NCBI RefSeq assembly: GCF_048265165.1 | Contig: NZ_JBLXCD010000001.1 | Span: 558,001 to 622,000, forward strand | Direction: 5' to 3' | Source: Oceanospirillum sp048265165 | GTDB lineage: Bacteria; Pseudomonadota; Gammaproteobacteria; Pseudomonadales; Halomonadaceae | Length of the DNA stretch: 64,000 nt | In this document: one piece after another, positions 35,309 to 43,068 of the stretch | How positions within the stretch are numbered: the first letter of the stretch is position 1 | Layout: every line of letters starts with the position of its first letter | Translations under genes and position numbers: made by a program | Notes under the pieces: generated by a model | Told to the model about the DNA's origin: nothing | Database searches by the model: none | What the model saw: only the letters and a program-made list of their open reading frames with translations

Positions 35309-35965
35309 TTATGTTGGAAAATCATTACTCCACTTAATATCTTCACAAAGACCATCTAGATCAGGAAATATTGATGCTCTGTGAACCCCATATTTCCTTA
35401 GTTCAGTAATTAATTGAGATTTTTTATCGTACTTGATGATTATTTTTTCAATACTTTCAGAGCTGTATTCCTCGCCTGGGTTTGGGTGGGATGTAAATAG
35501 ACCAGACTGCCCCGTAATTCTACTTGTAATGTGACTTGGATAATAAACACCAACATCTTTCATTTCGTAAGGGCTAACGTCAGTATCGACGATATCCATT
35601 ACATCTTTGAGTACATATACAGCCCCGTTTATTCGATGGGAGATTGTTGAAAAAAATAAGGCTACTAAAGGATTTCTGCTCCAATCCAAAAGACGTGTTG
35701 GTAACCCGTGGTGTTGTGCCAGTGCCAACCATTCCCATTCATTGGATGGTTTTGAGCTTATATGCGCAGTTGAGTGAGCTTTGAACAACCGCATCATTTT
35801 AGATTCAAGAGCATAAATATCTTTTGTTTCTATATTACGCTTTCTACCCAAAGATGGTGTTAGCATATATTTGTGATCACATACACCACGATAAATAGTA
35901 GAAGATGAAAATGAAGTAATAAGTTCGTGGAACTCTTCAAACGTCCCTATTTCAGTTTTCTTCAT
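35309..35965 (-). CDS. FRG-domain protein on an integron-type cassette
   Basis: Protein of 218 residues with an FRG domain: STIYRGVCDHKYMLTPSLGR near the N-terminus and WEWLALAQHHGLPTRLLDWS followed by NPLVALFF, which define the family. FRG proteins are frequent in integron cassettes and mobile islands; their biochemical role is unsettled. The gene is preceded on its strand by TGTTAGAT, a textbook attC core site, then TTTTCGGAGTATA like the neighbouring cassette. It is followed at once by attC-like site 2. Low GC compared with the surrounding genes suggests acquisition. Confidence 0.88.
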   Translation of the reverse strand: MKKTEIGTFEEFHELITSFSSSTIYRGVCDHKYMLTPSLGRKRNIETKDIYALESKMMRLFKAHSTAHISSKPSNEWEWLALAQHHGLPTRLLDWSRNPLVALFFSTISHRINGAVYVLKDVMDIVDTDVSPYEMKDVGVYYPSHITSRITGQSGLFTSHPNPGEEYSSESIEKIIIKYDKKSQLITELRKYGVHRASIFPDLDGLCEDIKWSNDFPT

Positions 35966-36294
35966 TGGTAGATATATACTCCGAAAAAATCTAACATTTC
36001 AACCATAGGCATGCTTATTCCGCCGGTTTCAATAGCCCAGCAAAAATTGAGGGAAGAGTTTGATTAGAAAGGAGAAATCCATTTTCTGATCTGACTGCTT
36101 CCCTGCTAAACGCGCATGCGCTTTATCTCAAATAAGCAGGCGCCTGTTATCTAACATCTGCTTTCCATAATGTATTGTTTTTGCAGCTTATCCAATTTTC
36201 CGGCACCGGTAAACCGAGCATTAAGTCGGAGAAAACGAGCACAGTTTGCGGGAAAACAGCAAATAATCATCCAGCCAACTCAGTGTGGAGCCAG

Positions 36295-36402
36295 ATGCTG
36301 GTTGGGGTATGCATTACAACGCGGAGCGTTGGAACGAGTTGACTATGTTGTCTGGCATCTCAAACTGAAGCGATATACCACATGCTGGTTGGGGTATGCA
36401 TT
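36295..36402. repeat. Direct repeat pair of a REP-like element
   Basis: An identical 21-base segment with core GGTTGGGGTATGC occurs at 36295-36315 and 36382-36402. The first copy runs on into a CGCGGAGCGTTGGAACGAG tail of the same dispersed repeat family as 33203. It lies in the 520-base gap 35966-36485, which otherwise shows only the cassette core site GTTAGAT (near 35984) and no convincing gene. Confidence 0.65.
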
Positions 36403-36485
36403 CGAGTTGGCGGAGTGACGTTCAGCATGGGAGGCATTGCCACAGGGAGCATGGCAACGAGAGAAGCGGGTTTTGAGTGAGCCGT

Positions 36486-36818
36486 TTACGAGCTGCGCGG
36501 GGCAAACATAATAATCGCCATACCCAGCAGGGCAACGGCGGTGCCGACCAGATCCCAGACCGTTGGGCGGATGCCGTCTACAGCCCAGAGCCAGAGTATG
36601 GCCATAAAAATATATACGCCGCCATAGGCGGCATAAACCCTGCCCGATGCGGTTGGGTGCAGGGTTAGCAGCCATGCAAAAACAGCAAGGCTCAGTGCTG
36701 CGGGCACCAGTAGCCAGATCGATTTGCCCTCTCTCAGCCAAAGGTAGGGCAAATAACAACCCACAATTTCGGCTAAAGCGGTCACAAGAAATAAACCAAC
36801 GGTTTTCAACTCAGTCAA
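36486..36818 (-). CDS. ynfA: YnfA family (UPF0060) small multidrug-resistance-like membrane protein
   Basis: Membrane protein of 110 residues with four helices. The family features LFLVTALAEIVGCYLPYLWLR, ASGRVYAAYGGVYIFMAILWLW and GIRPTVWDLVGTAVALLG are complete. YnfA resembles small multidrug-resistance transporters. Single gene at the right edge of the accessory patch. Confidence 0.93.
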   Translation of the reverse strand: MTELKTVGLFLVTALAEIVGCYLPYLWLREGKSIWLLVPAALSLAVFAWLLTLHPTASGRVYAAYGGVYIFMAILWLWAVDGIRPTVWDLVGTAVALLGMAIIMFAPRSS

Positions 36819-36926
36819 AAGAATCTGCTCCTTTCTGTAACAGATAGAGTCTCATATCATTCTGCCCGTAATAAATAGGATTTGTAGTCTGGTGGATGCT
36901 TAGTATGGCGCCTTACGGCCAGACAG

Positions 36927-36962
36927 CAAAACGCCCCGATGCTTTTCAGCGACGGGGCGTTT
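36927..36962 (-). terminator. Terminator of the YeeE/YedE gene
   Basis: AAACGCCCCG pairs exactly with CGGGGCGTTT around a 15-base loop. It lies 22 bases after the stop at 36985. Both strands end in T, so it may stop transcripts from either side. Confidence 0.85.
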
Positions 36963-36984
36963 AGCAGAGCGATTCAAACACCAA

Positions 36985-38238
36985 TCAGGCGTTTTTCATC
37001 TTCTTACCCAACCAGTTACCGAAAATACCACCGGCAACCATCACCACCAGGAAGATCCAGCCAGACAGTGAGAAGTTGGCGATTGGGGTGTAAAGCGCGC
37101 CAACGTTACAGCCATTGGCGAAGCGTGTACCAAGCCCCATGGCAAGACCTGCGACAACCAACATGGCAGCTTCTTGCTTGCCTAAGCGAAGTTTGCTCAT
37201 GCCACTTAAGAAGCGTCCGGCCAATAGCATGGAGATCACAGCGCCGAGCATAATACCGATATTCTGAACATTCACCGGATGATCGAAAAACGGCATGGTA
37301 AACAGATGTTCAGGACGTTGAGTGAACTCTGCAATCGCGGCTGGATCAGTACCAATGGCGATCAGTATACGACCGAACCAGAAACCAAACGGAGAAGACG
37401 CCCCCCAGCCGGAACCCGTTACACCCATCAACAGCGTAAAGAGTACAACGATAACGGCAACACCGGTTGTCATCGTCCAGCGTTTTACAAACAGTGCATG
37501 ATAAGTCTCAGCGCTGAAAAAAGGATGCTGCGAGAGATCTGATGGCGTGCTTTCTAGCTGCTCTTTTTCGGCGGCTACACCAATAAAGGTGTCGTTTTGT
37601 TTGCGATTGCGCTCATAGCGATGGGACAACCAGATCACGATGCCAGCAAATATAGCCGTCAACAGAATCGCGCCAAAGTAGCCATCTAGCGGGCCTCCAG
37701 CAAACAGATCCGGCAGGAAAACACCCTTCCCTTCGTAGGTCGCCGTTGAGATCAAGCTTTCACGAATCCAGCCTTCCTGCGCCTGCAGCGGGAAACCCAG
37801 AAAAACCCCCATGCCAAAGCTGAACAGTACCAACGCTGGGCGAGCTAGGCTGTTTGAGAAATACGTTAGTACACCAGACGCACAGCACCCGGCAAAGGTC
37901 ATACCAAAACCAAACATCAGGCCGCCAAGGATCAAGCCCAGGTTAATAGGGTTTACCCACAAGCCCATATCCGTTGGATCTTTCTGATAAAGAAAGGCGG
38001 TTGAAGCTATCGCCGTTGCCACAAACATCAGCATCAGGGCGCGCATCAGACGGGTGGAACCGGCACGATAGGCTCGGTTCACACTACCGGCAAAGCCGAG
38101 GGAAGCACGGGTCAGGGCGTAGCCTAAACCAAGGCCAATCAATAACCGAAAAAAGATAGCTGAATCAAGAGCCACGGCTCCTAACGTCAGTACAAGACCT
38201 AGCAGCGCAAAGCCGCCCAGATGCTCTTTAATATTCAT
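36985..38238 (-). CDS. YeeE/YedE family sulfur-compound transporter
   Basis: Polytopic membrane protein of 417 residues with about ten hydrophobic segments. The conserved Cys motifs are GMTFAGCCASGVL in the N half and GLGTRFANGCNVGALYT in the C half. Characterised relatives take up thiosulfate, and others are associated with selenium metabolism. Here it stands as a single gene between terminators, downstream of the fdhD/regulator unit. A link to sulfur supply for FdhD is speculative. Confidence 0.88.
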   Translation of the reverse strand: MNIKEHLGGFALLGLVLTLGAVALDSAIFFRLLIGLGLGYALTRASLGFAGSVNRAYRAGSTRLMRALMLMFVATAIASTAFLYQKDPTDMGLWVNPINLGLILGGLMFGFGMTFAGCCASGVLTYFSNSLARPALVLFSFGMGVFLGFPLQAQEGWIRESLISTATYEGKGVFLPDLFAGGPLDGYFGAILLTAIFAGIVIWLSHRYERNRKQNDTFIGVAAEKEQLESTPSDLSQHPFFSAETYHALFVKRWTMTTGVAVIVVLFTLLMGVTGSGWGASSPFGFWFGRILIAIGTDPAAIAEFTQRPEHLFTMPFFDHPVNVQNIGIMLGAVISMLLAGRFLSGMSKLRLGKQEAAMLVVAGLAMGLGTRFANGCNVGALYTPIANFSLSGWIFLVVMVAGGIFGNWLGKKMKNA

Positions 38239-38257
38239 AAGGTATTTCCAACACGAT

Positions 38258-38287
38258 AAAACAAAGAAGCGCCTTAAACGAGGCGCT
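38258..38287 (-). terminator. Terminator of the HTH/binding-protein regulator gene
   Basis: On the minus strand the 7-base arms AGCGCCT / AGGCGCT with a six-base loop precede TTCTTTGTTTT. It lies about 150 bases after the stop at 38435 and 30 bases before the YeeE start. Confidence 0.6.
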
Positions 38288-38434
38288 ATGAATAAAGCCA
38301 GAATTCTAATTCACTAAAGTTATAGTTCAATCTTTGTTTAAGACCAATCAGCTATAAGCTAATAGCGGGAAAAGTATTTGGCTCTACTCATCCTTTGCCG
38401 TGTTATCCACGCCTTAAGAGGAAGATGGTGCAGG

Positions 38435-39343
38435 CTAACTCTCTGCACCATTCCAGACCATCTTGCCGCACTCGCTCAGATCATAGCCGCCAAGGCTGTC
38501 TGCCAGCGCCCGCCCCTCTTTGCTTTGCATGTAGGTAAACAGCTGCTGGAATAACCCTCGGAAATAGACACTACGGGGCACCACCAGATCAAAGGCTTCC
38601 TCACAGACAGGAATAAAGCTAAGACCATATTCACGGGCCGCACTCATACTGCCCGGCCCGACATCGGCATCACCGCGACAGATCATGGACGCCATTTCAC
38701 GCTCACTGAACGCCTGGGCTGAAATATTCAGATCGGACTCCTGCATCTGCCGGGCTGATAACCATTCCTGCAGAAACCGCTGAGATCCAGCTCCTTCCTG
38801 ACGAATCGCCCAGCGCATACGATGTACCGGCAAACGATCAGCATCATCGGTGTCAAATTCAGCATTAACGATAAGCCCTTGGGTTCGCTTAAAAGCATGG
38901 ATCAGCACCCATTGGCGATAGTGAGAGAACTGACGCACCAGGCCCGGATGGCGCAGGTGGCTCTCCTCTGCTCGCCCCCAGTGAATCGCCGCTACATCGG
39001 CATGGCCTTGAGACAACAGGCTTAATCCCATGCGCGTTCCGGTGACGCTATAACTGTAAAGTGCTTTATTTCCCACCACAGAGGGCAAACGTAACATCAT
39101 CGCCTGCAGGTAAGGATCATCACTCCCCGTTAACAATAAACGGTCCGCCATCAGGCCACTATGGCAGGATTCCAGTAACCAACGATCCACCAGTTTTTTC
39201 GGAAATAACCACTTACCGGTTACCTTGGTCGCCGGGATTTGCCCTTCACTGGCCAGGGCGTAAACTTTTTTCTCGTTCAGGTGCAGATATTCAGCCACCT
39301 GCTTTACATTCATAAAAAGTGTATCAGCGATCACTTCAGACAT
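38435..39343 (-). CDS. HTH regulator with periplasmic-binding-protein-like effector domain
   Basis: Cytoplasmic regulator of 302 residues. Residues 8-60 form an excisionase/MerR-like helix-turn-helix (MNVKQVAEYLHLNEKKVYAL, then TGKWLFPKKLVDRWL). The rest is a PBP-like oxyanion/ligand-sensing domain (DDPYLQAMMLRLP, HADVAAIHWG, AIRQEGAGSQRFLQEWL, MICRGDADVGPG). Similar domains are fused to molybdopterin proteins and occur beside molybdenum-enzyme genes. It starts 62 bases after fdhD on the same strand, so a role in formate dehydrogenase or molybdate/tungstate control is likely. Confidence 0.86.
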   Translation of the reverse strand: MSEVIADTLFMNVKQVAEYLHLNEKKVYALASEGQIPATKVTGKWLFPKKLVDRWLLESCHSGLMADRLLLTGSDDPYLQAMMLRLPSVVGNKALYSYSVTGTRMGLSLLSQGHADVAAIHWGRAEESHLRHPGLVRQFSHYRQWVLIHAFKRTQGLIVNAEFDTDDADRLPVHRMRWAIRQEGAGSQRFLQEWLSARQMQESDLNISAQAFSEREMASMICRGDADVGPGSMSAAREYGLSFIPVCEEAFDLVVPRSVYFRGLFQQLFTYMQSKEGRALADSLGGYDLSECGKMVWNGAES

Positions 39344-39405
39344 GCGGTTCTCTCAGACTTAAAATATAGGGTACGCAACACTTAAATCTAACACTTGATT
39401 CTGAT

Positions 39406-40341
39406 TCAGCGCTTGTTTCTGGCAGGTGATTTAGGCCGCACCGGAGGTGGTGCATCCCACTCAAAACGCTCTCGCCCTTGGTAAAGCATAAAATGCTGCC
39501 CTTTTGCACGGGCGATCAACATAATGCCCAACTGTTTTGCCAGCGCCAAGCCCATGGCCGTGACACCAGACCGAGACAAGAGTACCGAAATCCCCATTCG
39601 GGCAACCTTGATCACCATCTCAGAGGTGAGACGACCTGTGGTGTAAAACACCATCTGTTCACGTACCATCGGATCGGAAGAAAGCCACTGCTTACCCGCC
39701 AGGGTATCCACCGCATTATGACGCCCCACATCCTCTGAAAAAGCCAACACTTCAGCCCGGTGCGGGTCAGTATCGGCGGACGGAGTCAAAGCACAAAGCG
39801 CGCAGCCGTGCACCGCACCGGCGGAACGGTAGGTTTCATTGTACTCATTCAGGGCTTTTAACAGCCGGTAGATATCGCTTTGGGCTACCGTAAAGTCCGG
39901 CAGCTGTATTTTATCGACATCGTCCATTAATGCACCGTACTGGGTTCCCTGCCCGCAACCTGTGGTGACGGTTTTGTGGGCCAACTTCTCTTCCAGTTCG
40001 TCGCCAATCTCATCGGCAACCACTACCGCAGCCTCGACATCCCAGTCGACCTGAACGGCACGTATTTGTTCAAAGCGTTTCACCATGCCCTGATTGCGCA
40101 GATAGCCCAACACCAACGCCTCGGGCTCAGCCCCCAGGGTCATCAGGGTGACAATCTCACGTTTATTGAGGTAAAGAGTAAGCGGTCGCTCACCTGCAAT
40201 GGCAACATCACGGGGCTCGCCATACTCGTCATAGACTTGAGTCGTTTGTGTCAGCTCAGCACGGGCCTGACTAACAGTGGGATGTTCAGAACGGAGGTTA
40301 TCCTGCAGATTATCGTTTAGCTCTGTCATAGCGGAGTACAT
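39406..40341 (-). CDS. fdhD: Formate dehydrogenase accessory sulfurtransferase
   Basis: FdhD passes sulfur from a cysteine desulfurase to the molybdenum/tungsten cofactor of formate dehydrogenase. The redox CxxC motif is in VHGCALCAL; other family marks are YDEYGEPRDVAIAGERPL, DVGRHNAVDTL, YTTGRLTSEMV and VLLSRSGVTAMGL. The frame is open to a TTG at 40446. ATG 40341 (MYSAMTELND) is one of several weak start choices and leaves about 310 residues, slightly above the usual 280. Its target enzyme is at 59.7 kb. Confidence 0.92.
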   Translation of the reverse strand: MYSAMTELNDNLQDNLRSEHPTVSQARAELTQTTQVYDEYGEPRDVAIAGERPLTLYLNKREIVTLMTLGAEPEALVLGYLRNQGMVKRFEQIRAVQVDWDVEAAVVVADEIGDELEEKLAHKTVTTGCGQGTQYGALMDDVDKIQLPDFTVAQSDIYRLLKALNEYNETYRSAGAVHGCALCALTPSADTDPHRAEVLAFSEDVGRHNAVDTLAGKQWLSSDPMVREQMVFYTTGRLTSEMVIKVARMGISVLLSRSGVTAMGLALAKQLGIMLIARAKGQHFMLYQGRERFEWDAPPPVRPKSPARNKR

Positions 40342-40571
40342 ATCTTTGTCATGGTGAGGCATGGGTATCAGGGTTACGGCATCAGAAAAAAGTCCAATGG
40401 ACAAAGTATATTCGGTCACTACGTCATTACCAGAACAATCCGACAAAGTTTAAAACATCAATCCAGATAGCGGGCTACATTTATGCTGCCAGGCTATGCG
40501 AAAGAAAAAGCAAGAAGCGCCAAGGACATAAAGGAGATGTGAGGACACAGGGAGTAAAAAGGTATGAGGAC

Positions 40572-40609
40572 ACAAAAGAGGTATGGAAGTACAAAAGAGG
40601 TATGGAAGT
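40572..40609. repeat. Perfect 19-bp tandem repeat, two copies
   Basis: Two identical 19-base units with core AAAAGAGGTATGGAAGT stand in tandem, with degenerate copies just upstream (40540-40571). They lie in the gap between the peroxiredoxin and fdhD (40342-40699), which otherwise holds only the peroxiredoxin terminator. Confidence 0.8.
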
Positions 40610-40616
40610 CGGTTGC

Positions 40617-40656
40617 ACAAAAAAACCGCAGACCTGTGTATCACAGACCAGCGGTT
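40617..40656 (-). terminator. Terminator of the peroxiredoxin gene
   Basis: On the minus strand AACCGC pairs with GCGGTT, enclosing CTGTG / CACAG, and is followed by seven or more T. It lies 44 bases past the stop. Confidence 0.8.
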
Positions 40657-40699
40657 CCTTCTCGGGGTGTTGCAGCGTACTCTCAGACTAACTCGCGGC

Positions 40700-41236
40700 T
40701 TAAGCTAACTCACCACGGGCCGGGTAGTCATTCTTGATAACAAAATCCAGCGCACCCAGCAGCTCTTTAAAGTGCGGACGGGCAAACGGCATAGTGCTGA
40801 CATTACCCCAGTACAGAGTGCCATCCGGACGCAACAGATAAACCGCTGGTTCACTGAAGACCTCAGGCTCTTCCACACCGATAGAGGTTACGCCCCGGCC
40901 TGCTGATGTGTACAGACCCCAGTCTTTAGCCTGCTGCAGCGTCAGATCATAACCGATAGTAATGTTGGGCAGTTCCCATTCATTTTTAACGGCTGTCGCG
41001 CGCTCTTCGTTATCGCTGGACAGCGCCAGAACAGAAACACCTTTTGCCGCAAAGTCATCCGCCAGGCGGTTCAACTCTGCCAGGTAGTTTTTGCAGATTG
41101 GGCAGTGATAACCGCGATAAAAAACCACCAGTGTAAAGTTTTCCGGTTGCTGATCCTGCAGGCGCCAGTTGTCGCCACCTACGGTAGGAACAACAAGACC
41201 AGGTACAGGCTGACGGGGCATTAATGGCTTAACCAT
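40700..41236 (-). CDS. Peroxiredoxin-like AhpC/TSA family protein
   Basis: Thioredoxin-fold protein of 178 residues. The site FYRGYHCPICKNYL carries a CxxC rather than the single peroxidatic Cys of classical AhpC, as in the peroxiredoxin-like subfamily. Other features are VLALSSDN and the C-terminal LYWGNVSTMPFARPHF. No signal peptide is seen. ATG 41236 is chosen because GGAGAG precedes it by 8 bases. It is divergent from an AraC-type regulator that may control it. Confidence 0.88.
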   Translation of the reverse strand: MVKPLMPRQPVPGLVVPTVGGDNWRLQDQQPENFTLVVFYRGYHCPICKNYLAELNRLADDFAAKGVSVLALSSDNEERATAVKNEWELPNITIGYDLTLQQAKDWGLYTSAGRGVTSIGVEEPEVFSEPAVYLLRPDGTLYWGNVSTMPFARPHFKELLGALDFVIKNDYPARGELA

Positions 41237-41389
41237 GATGATTCTCTCCAAAATTGAGTCACCTTATGTGTGACGATGAAGAGATAGTAGCGCAGAAAAC
41301 TGTACGATCAGTACGCAGTTTTGCTATCTTTAATAGCAGTTCGTACAAAACAAACATTTATCCGCTCCTTTATAAGCAGGCTTCAGACT

Positions 41390-42292
41390 ATGGACCGACT
41401 CAGCGCCCTACTCAATTTATTTCAGCCGGAAGCACGTCATGTCAGTCAGACCAACCTGTACCAGGCTCCCATAGCGGTCGAAAAAAATGAGAGCAGTCAT
41501 CTGTATCTGGTTAAATCCGGCCGACTGCAACTGAGTATCGAACAGGAAACCCGGCAGTGCCAGTGCGGAGATCTGATCTGGCTGCCCAAAGGGGATGCAC
41601 ATCAACTCACAGAGCAACGGCCGCCGGATACCGATCTGAACCAACAACCGGCGGCTCTGGTAACGCAAATTGAGATTCTGTTCCTGCACAGAGAACCTAA
41701 TCAGGAATTGAATCTCCTGCAAAGCACCCTGCCACATTCACTCTTCCTGCCTGCCAGCGAGAACCAGGTGTCCAGCCTGAAACCTCTGGTGGAACTTATG
41801 TTTCAGGAGGCCGGGCAGCAGCGCTGTGGCCACACCACGGTGGTTAACCGACTGGCGGAGGTGTTGCTGGTAAACCTATTGCGACACCTGATGGCCAATC
41901 AGAAAGTGTCAACCGGAGTACTGGGCGGCTTAAGTGATCTGCGCCTGGCCCGTGCCATGACCGGCATTCACGATAACCCCGGCGAAAACTGGACGTTAGA
42001 GGAACTCGCCAATACTGCAGGAATGTCCCGCACCGCCTTCAGTAAACGCTTTCGGGAAGTGGTGGGCTTTACCCCGGCAGATTATCTGGCGCAGTGGCGA
42101 ATGAGTATCGCCTGCAAGAAGATCAGCTCAGGATCAGAAAGTGTGGCCACCCTGGCGGATGAACTGGGCTATCAGAGTGAAACCGCCTTCCGGCGGGCAT
42201 TCCGGAAAGTAACCGGTCATCCACCAGGGTTTTATAAAAAAGGCGTCGCTTTTAGCGAGATTAAAGAAGAAATGGCAGAAGCGGCTACATAA
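41390..42292 (+). CDS. AraC-family transcriptional regulator with cupin domain
   Basis: Regulator of 300 residues. An N-terminal cupin sensing domain (HLYLVKSGRLQLSIEQ ... GDLIWLPKGDAHQL) is followed by a C-terminal AraC double HTH (WTLEELANTAGMSRTAFSKR and VATLADELGYQSETAFRRAF). It closes with the family signature KVTGHPPGFYKK. ATG 41390 (MDRLSALLNLF) is preferred to the longer frame at 41321. Divergent to the peroxiredoxin, the usual arrangement for a local regulator. Confidence 0.92.
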   Translation: MDRLSALLNLFQPEARHVSQTNLYQAPIAVEKNESSHLYLVKSGRLQLSIEQETRQCQCGDLIWLPKGDAHQLTEQRPPDTDLNQQPAALVTQIEILFLHREPNQELNLLQSTLPHSLFLPASENQVSSLKPLVELMFQEAGQQRCGHTTVVNRLAEVLLVNLLRHLMANQKVSTGVLGGLSDLRLARAMTGIHDNPGENWTLEELANTAGMSRTAFSKRFREVVGFTPADYLAQWRMSIACKKISSGSESVATLADELGYQSETAFRRAFRKVTGHPPGFYKKGVAFSEIKEEMAEAAT

Positions 42293-42360
42293 CCGCTTTC
42301 AGCCAGTGATGGTCTTTCTTCATAGAAAAACAGTCATTAAGAAGCAATGGGGCATCGCTA

Positions 42361-42380
42361 TTGTCCCAACTTGTCCCAAC
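42361..42380. promoter_or_regulatory. Perfect tandem 10-bp repeat upstream of a sigma-54 promoter
   Basis: TTGTCCCAAC occurs twice head to tail, 69 bases upstream of the -24 box at 42449. The distance and exact helical-turn period suggest an activator-binding array. It lies in the 776-base gap 42293-43068. Confidence 0.6.
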
Positions 42381-42448
42381 CAACAAATAACCCCTTCTTT
42401 TTATAGGTATTTTTTGCGACTAAGGTAGCTTCCCGTCCTCTATAAAAC

Positions 42449-42463
42449 TGGCACCACGCTTGC
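42449..42463 (+). promoter_or_regulatory. Sigma-54 promoter of a structured RNA
   Basis: TGGCACCACGCTTGC matches the -24/-12 consensus (TGGCAC-N5-TTGC) at every invariant position with correct spacing. The predicted start is near 42475. No credible coding frame follows; the next gene is 600 bases away behind three terminator-like hairpins. Confidence 0.85.
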
Positions 42464-42476
42464 AATAACAGAAGCG

Positions 42477-42553
42477 TTATCCGGCTTTAACGGGGTCACC
42501 CTGCACAGTTCGTAAGCCGATCCCGTTAGCTGCCATGTACCGGATAATTTTTT
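42477..42553 (+). terminator. Terminator-like hairpin I of the structured RNA
   Basis: Outer stem TTATCCGG / CCGGATAA followed by six T. An inner stem TAACGGG / CCCGTTA closes a loop of about 27 bases. Starting essentially at the predicted 5' end, it could define a compact RNA of roughly 78 bases. Confidence 0.65.
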
Positions 42554-42564
42554 GGGGTTGTTCT

Positions 42565-42624
42565 GCGTCGGCCCGACGAACACTGTTCGGCGGGTTACCC
42601 GGAGTTCCGGGGCGGCGCTTTTTT
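42565..42624 (+). terminator. Terminator-like hairpin II of the structured RNA
   Basis: GCGTCGGCCCG pairs with CGGGGCGGCGC at ten of eleven positions (one GU), followed by six T. Inside is CGAAC-act-GTTCG. Confidence 0.65.
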
Positions 42625-42744
42625 GTCTGGTCTTATGATATGCGGGATCAGATTCCCTCCCCCAATCGCGGTAACCTTCTTACACCTCCGAAAGGCCTTT
42701 CATCGTCAGGCCGGTTACATCGGAATACCAGAACACTTCTGGAG

Positions 42745-42793
42745 CCCGCAGCCCACTGGATACAAATCCTAATGGGCTGCGGGATTTTTTTTG
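42745..42793 (+). terminator. Strong terminator III
   Basis: CCCGCAGCCCA and its exact complement TGGGCTGCGGG flank a 17-base loop and are followed by A and a run of nine T. Confidence 0.88.
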
Positions 42794-42979
42794 CCCGGAA
42801 AACCCTCCCCAAAACAGATCTACCCTCTTCAAACCAGGCCAGAATAAAACACACAACCCATTGAAATATAACGACTTTATAATCATACAGCATCAGAAAA
42901 AAGAACCACGTTTAACTCAAAGACCTCACCTGGTACGCATGACGTCACTCTAAAGCTGCACTAAAAAATCAAACTTTCC

Positions 42980-43024
42980 TTGACGGCTTCACCATCAGTT
43001 TGTATTTTGGATACAAAATACAAA
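42980..43024 (+). promoter_or_regulatory. Sigma-70 promoter with overlapping GntR-type operator for the hydroxyproline importer
   Basis: TTGACG (42980-42985) and TATTTT (43003-43008) are 17 bases apart. The -10 lies inside a perfect inverted repeat at 42999-43024, with arm TTTGTATTTTG and spacer GATA. Its core TTGGATACAA-like sequence recurs at the aldehyde dehydrogenase and gntR promoters, so repression by the GntR protein at 53.8 kb is likely. Confidence 0.7.
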
Positions 43025-43068
43025 TAGAAGATTCATAAAAAAGAACACTCATAAAAGAGGTCGATACC

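Larger units (their letters stand above)
42475..42793 (+). ncRNA. Candidate sigma-54-dependent multi-hairpin RNA
   Basis: The transcript predicted from the sigma-54 promoter begins a few bases before a long stem and contains three separate terminator-like hairpins (42477-42553, 42565-42624, 42745-42793). Further local stems include GTAACC/GGTTAC around 42670-42716 and CCAGA/TCTGG at 42729-42743. In the first hairpin CGGCTT and AAGCCG could additionally form a pseudoknot with TAACGGG/CCCGTTA. A 109-codon frame from 42535 runs through the hairpins, lacks a ribosome site and has no recognisable protein. It could be one to three small RNAs or a leader. Confidence 0.6.

Noticed and set aside
36170..36418. 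82-codon frame on the plus strand near ynfA
   Set aside because: Its repeated CWLGYA peptide simply reflects the REP-like direct repeat; no start signal or family.
42535..42864. 109-codon frame across the sigma-54 RNA locus
   Set aside because: It runs through three terminator-like stems, lacks a ribosome site and its translation (rich in Arg, Pro, Gly) looks non-biological.
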